From contig JAGTSD010000090.1 of the NCBI GenBank assembly GCA_018262135.1, forward strand, positions 1 to 7,061: a stretch of 7,061 nt of DNA. Direction: 5' to 3'. How positions within the stretch are numbered: the first letter of the stretch is position 1; every line of letters starts with the position of its first letter. Source of the DNA: Pseudomonadota bacterium (lineage in GTDB: Bacteria; Pseudomonadota; Gammaproteobacteria; Competibacterales; Competibacteraceae). Both the position numbers and the translations under genes were made by a program. The notes under the pieces are model-generated. The model searched no databases and was not told the origin of the DNA. It saw nothing but the letters and a program-made list of their open reading frames with translations. Shown piece after piece: positions 5,877-7,061 of this stretch.

Positions 5877-5889
5877 TGGCATTTAGATT
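5861..5889 (+). promoter_or_regulatory. Candidate promoter for the putative small RNA
   Basis: TTGACC (5861-5866) matches five of six -35 bases. With a 17-bp spacer it is followed by TAGATT (5884-5889), which matches four of six -10 bases. The predicted start, about 5896, coincides with the first base of the outer stem of the downstream candidate RNA. Confidence 0.4.
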
Positions 5890-5895
5890 TAACTC

Positions 5896-5985
5896 GCAGG
5901 CAAGCGCGGGGTTGGTAGAGGTCGCTGGCGACGGCGGCAGCCCGAGTGGGTGGGAACCGCGAACCTGGGGCCTGCATTTTTTATT
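5896..5985 (+). ncRNA. Candidate small structured RNA, about 90 nt
   Basis: The segment lacks a convincing coding frame. GCAGGC (5896-5901) can pair with GCCTGC (5970-5975), which is followed by ATTTTTTATTT, a terminator-like end. Inside, CGCGG (5905-5909) can pair with CCGCG (5957-5961), and GTCGCTGGCGAC (5921-5932) and CCCGAGTGGG (5941-5950) form small hairpins. A plausible promoter ends seven bases before the first stem base. It does not match 6S, 4.5S SRP, RNase P or tmRNA as remembered. GC-rich DNA folds easily, so the inner helices are weak evidence; the promoter, start and U-tract alignment is the stronger point. Alternatives are a terminator for an unseen transcript, or chance. Confidence 0.35.
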
Positions 5986-6106
5986 TCAGGTTCTGGAAAA
6001 CTGTTAAGTATGGCAGCGACTTGAACAGCGAAGTCAGGTCATCTGGCCAGAATTTTACGCCATACCCTTCCAAAACGCCCCAGTGCCGGTAGAAGGTGAG
6101 CATCAT
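5981..6106 (-). pseudogene. Possible gene remnant with protein-like C-terminus
   Basis: A 41-codon frame from ATG-ATG at 6106/6103 to TAA at 5981-5983 encodes a sequence rich in aromatic and amphipathic residues (LTFYRHWGVLEGYGVKFWPD, then DLTSLFKSLPYL). This looks more like a real protein end than a random frame. The frame opens further to 6178 but there overlaps the helicase start antisense. No Shine-Dalgarno is seen, and no family was recognised. It could be the truncated end of a gene displaced by the restriction locus, a real small protein, or chance. Confidence 0.25.
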
Positions 6107-6120
6107 GAGGCGGATATAAT

Positions 6121-7061
6121 ATGTCCAATCCATTCTTCGACCACCCCATCCTGAACTCCCCCTACGAGCGCCCTTCACGGCATTGGGAACTGGATGAAAC
6201 CGGGCAACCTACCCAGCAGATTCTGGATTATCGGCGACGTGCGCAGTTCATCACGCCCATCCCGAAACCCAGGAAGCAAAAGAAGGTAGCCAGTCAGGAG
6301 GGGATCGTTTTCGATGAGGGCAGTGGGCTTTCCACCGCCACCCAGCAATACGACCCCACGTCGATCATCAACGAGGTGCGCGGGTCGGTGGATACCTGGC
6401 GGGCGTTGCCGAATCCAGCGCAGTGGCAGGTGACGCCCGAAACCGCCCGCCTGCTCCAGCACTGGCGTCATCACCCGTTCAATGGCCTTCGCCCATTCTT
6501 CTGTCAGGTCGAGGCAGTGGAAACAGCGATCTGGCTGACCGAAGTTGCGCCGCATTCAAAGCGTGGTAAAGAGTTGCTGGACCACCTGGCCGGCGCCAAC
6601 CAGAACGCCAATCCCGAGTTACTCCGGCTGGCTCTCAAGCTGGCTACCGGCGCCGGTAAGACCACGGTCATGGCGATGCTGATTGCCTGGCAGACCATCA
6701 ATGCCCTGCGTCGTCCATGGAGCGAGAAATTCACGCGCGGTTTTCTGATTTGCACGCCGGGCCTGACCATCAAGGATCGGCTGCGCGTGCTCCAACCCCA
6801 CGACCCGGACAGTTATTACCAGGATCGCGAACTGGTCCCCAGCGATCTGCTGAACGATCTGCGGCGGGCGAAGATCGTCATCACCAACTACCACGCCTTC
6901 CGCTTGCGCGAGCGCGTCGAATTGTCCAAGGGTGGGCGGCAACTGCTCCAGGGCCGCACCGGCGAGGCCCCGAAAACGCTGGAAACCGAGGGCCAGATGA
7001 TCCAGCGGGTCATGCCCGGCTTGATGGGCATGAAGAACATCCTGGTCATCAACGATGAGGC
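6121..7061 (+). CDS. Type III restriction-like DEAD/DEAH helicase, N-terminal part
   Basis: The first 313 codons of a large superfamily 2 protein running off the right edge. The N-terminus FFDHPILNSPYERPSRHWEL (residues 5-24) and ITPIPKPRK (44-52) are as remembered for the BPTD_3080-type 'restriction endonuclease' group related to type III Res subunits. Helicase motifs are a Q-like FFCQVEAVETAIWL (126-139), motif I ATGAGKTT (175-182), Ia-region CTPGLTIKDRL (211-221), VITNYHAF (253-260) and motif II beginning NDEA at the last codons, presumably DEAH. ATP-driven DNA translocation in restriction is the family expectation; a nuclease domain, if any, lies outside the window. The start is supported by family alignment and GAGG ten bases upstream; there is no alternative in-frame start for a long stretch. 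It may open a defence operon to the right. Confidence 0.85.
   Translation, partial: MSNPFFDHPILNSPYERPSRHWELDETGQPTQQILDYRRRAQFITPIPKPRKQKKVASQEGIVFDEGSGLSTATQQYDPTSIINEVRGSVDTWRALPNPAQWQVTPETARLLQHWRHHPFNGLRPFFCQVEAVETAIWLTEVAPHSKRGKELLDHLAGANQNANPELLRLALKLATGAGKTTVMAMLIAWQTINALRRPWSEKFTRGFLICTPGLTIKDRLRVLQPHDPDSYYQDRELVPSDLLNDLRRAKIVITNYHAFRLRERVELSKGGRQLLQGRTGEAPKTLETEGQMIQRVMPGLMGMKNILVINDE

Noticed and set aside
5789..5977. 62-codon minus-strand frame across the candidate small RNA
   Set aside because: Composition is not protein-like, there is no clear ribosome binding site, and it crosses the inverted repeat and promoter-like elements.
6115..6120. Perfect TATAAT directly before the helicase ATG
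   Set aside because: As a -10 it would start transcription inside the coding sequence, the -35 position (GAAGGT) is poor, and no downstream in-frame start fits the family; probably chance.

Overview
The window looks like a chromosomal piece of a GC-rich proteobacterium, most probably a gammaproteobacterium. This is inferred from GC-rich codon use, the protein families present and Shine-Dalgarno spacing; the sequence alone does not fix the genus. No rRNA, tRNA or CRISPR array was seen.

Region 1 (1-1335) is the wreck of a phenol/catechol meta-cleavage locus. Reading leftward there is the N-terminus of a SphA/MetA-pathway outer-membrane transporter, running off the window edge. Before it lies the 3' end of a 4-hydroxy-2-oxovalerate aldolase gene (dmpG type), which carries a one-base frameshift. 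The aldolase is cut at about 580 by the left end of an IS3-family insertion sequence. That element keeps most of orfA but has no orfB and no right end. At about 917-922 it runs straight into the 3' end of a DmpR/XylR-type sigma-54 activator gene pointing the other way. In intact phenol clusters dmpR is divergent from the catabolic operon, so this junction suggests that an IS-associated deletion removed the operon's front (phenol hydroxylase, catechol dioxygenase and so on) and most of its regulator.

Region 2 (1341-5708) is ordinary housekeeping. It holds a 600-residue acyl-CoA dehydrogenase on the minus strand with its own terminator. A 509-bp non-coding gap follows, containing an AT-rich islet between inverted repeats and a pair of near-identical 23-24 bp direct repeats. 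Next is a lone LivG-type ABC ATPase on the plus strand. Converging on it are a PolB-like 3'-5' exonuclease and, just upstream of the exonuclease, a small secreted or membrane protein.

Region 3 (5709-7061) is a roughly 410-bp non-coding stretch followed by the first 313 codons of a large type III restriction-like DEAD/DEAH helicase (motif I GAGKT, motif II beginning NDEA), probably the edge of a defence locus. The non-coding stretch holds an imperfect inverted repeat. It also holds a candidate small RNA of about 90 nt, for which a plausible -35/-10, the predicted start and a stem with a U-tract all line up. A short minus-strand reading frame that looks protein-like may be a gene remnant.
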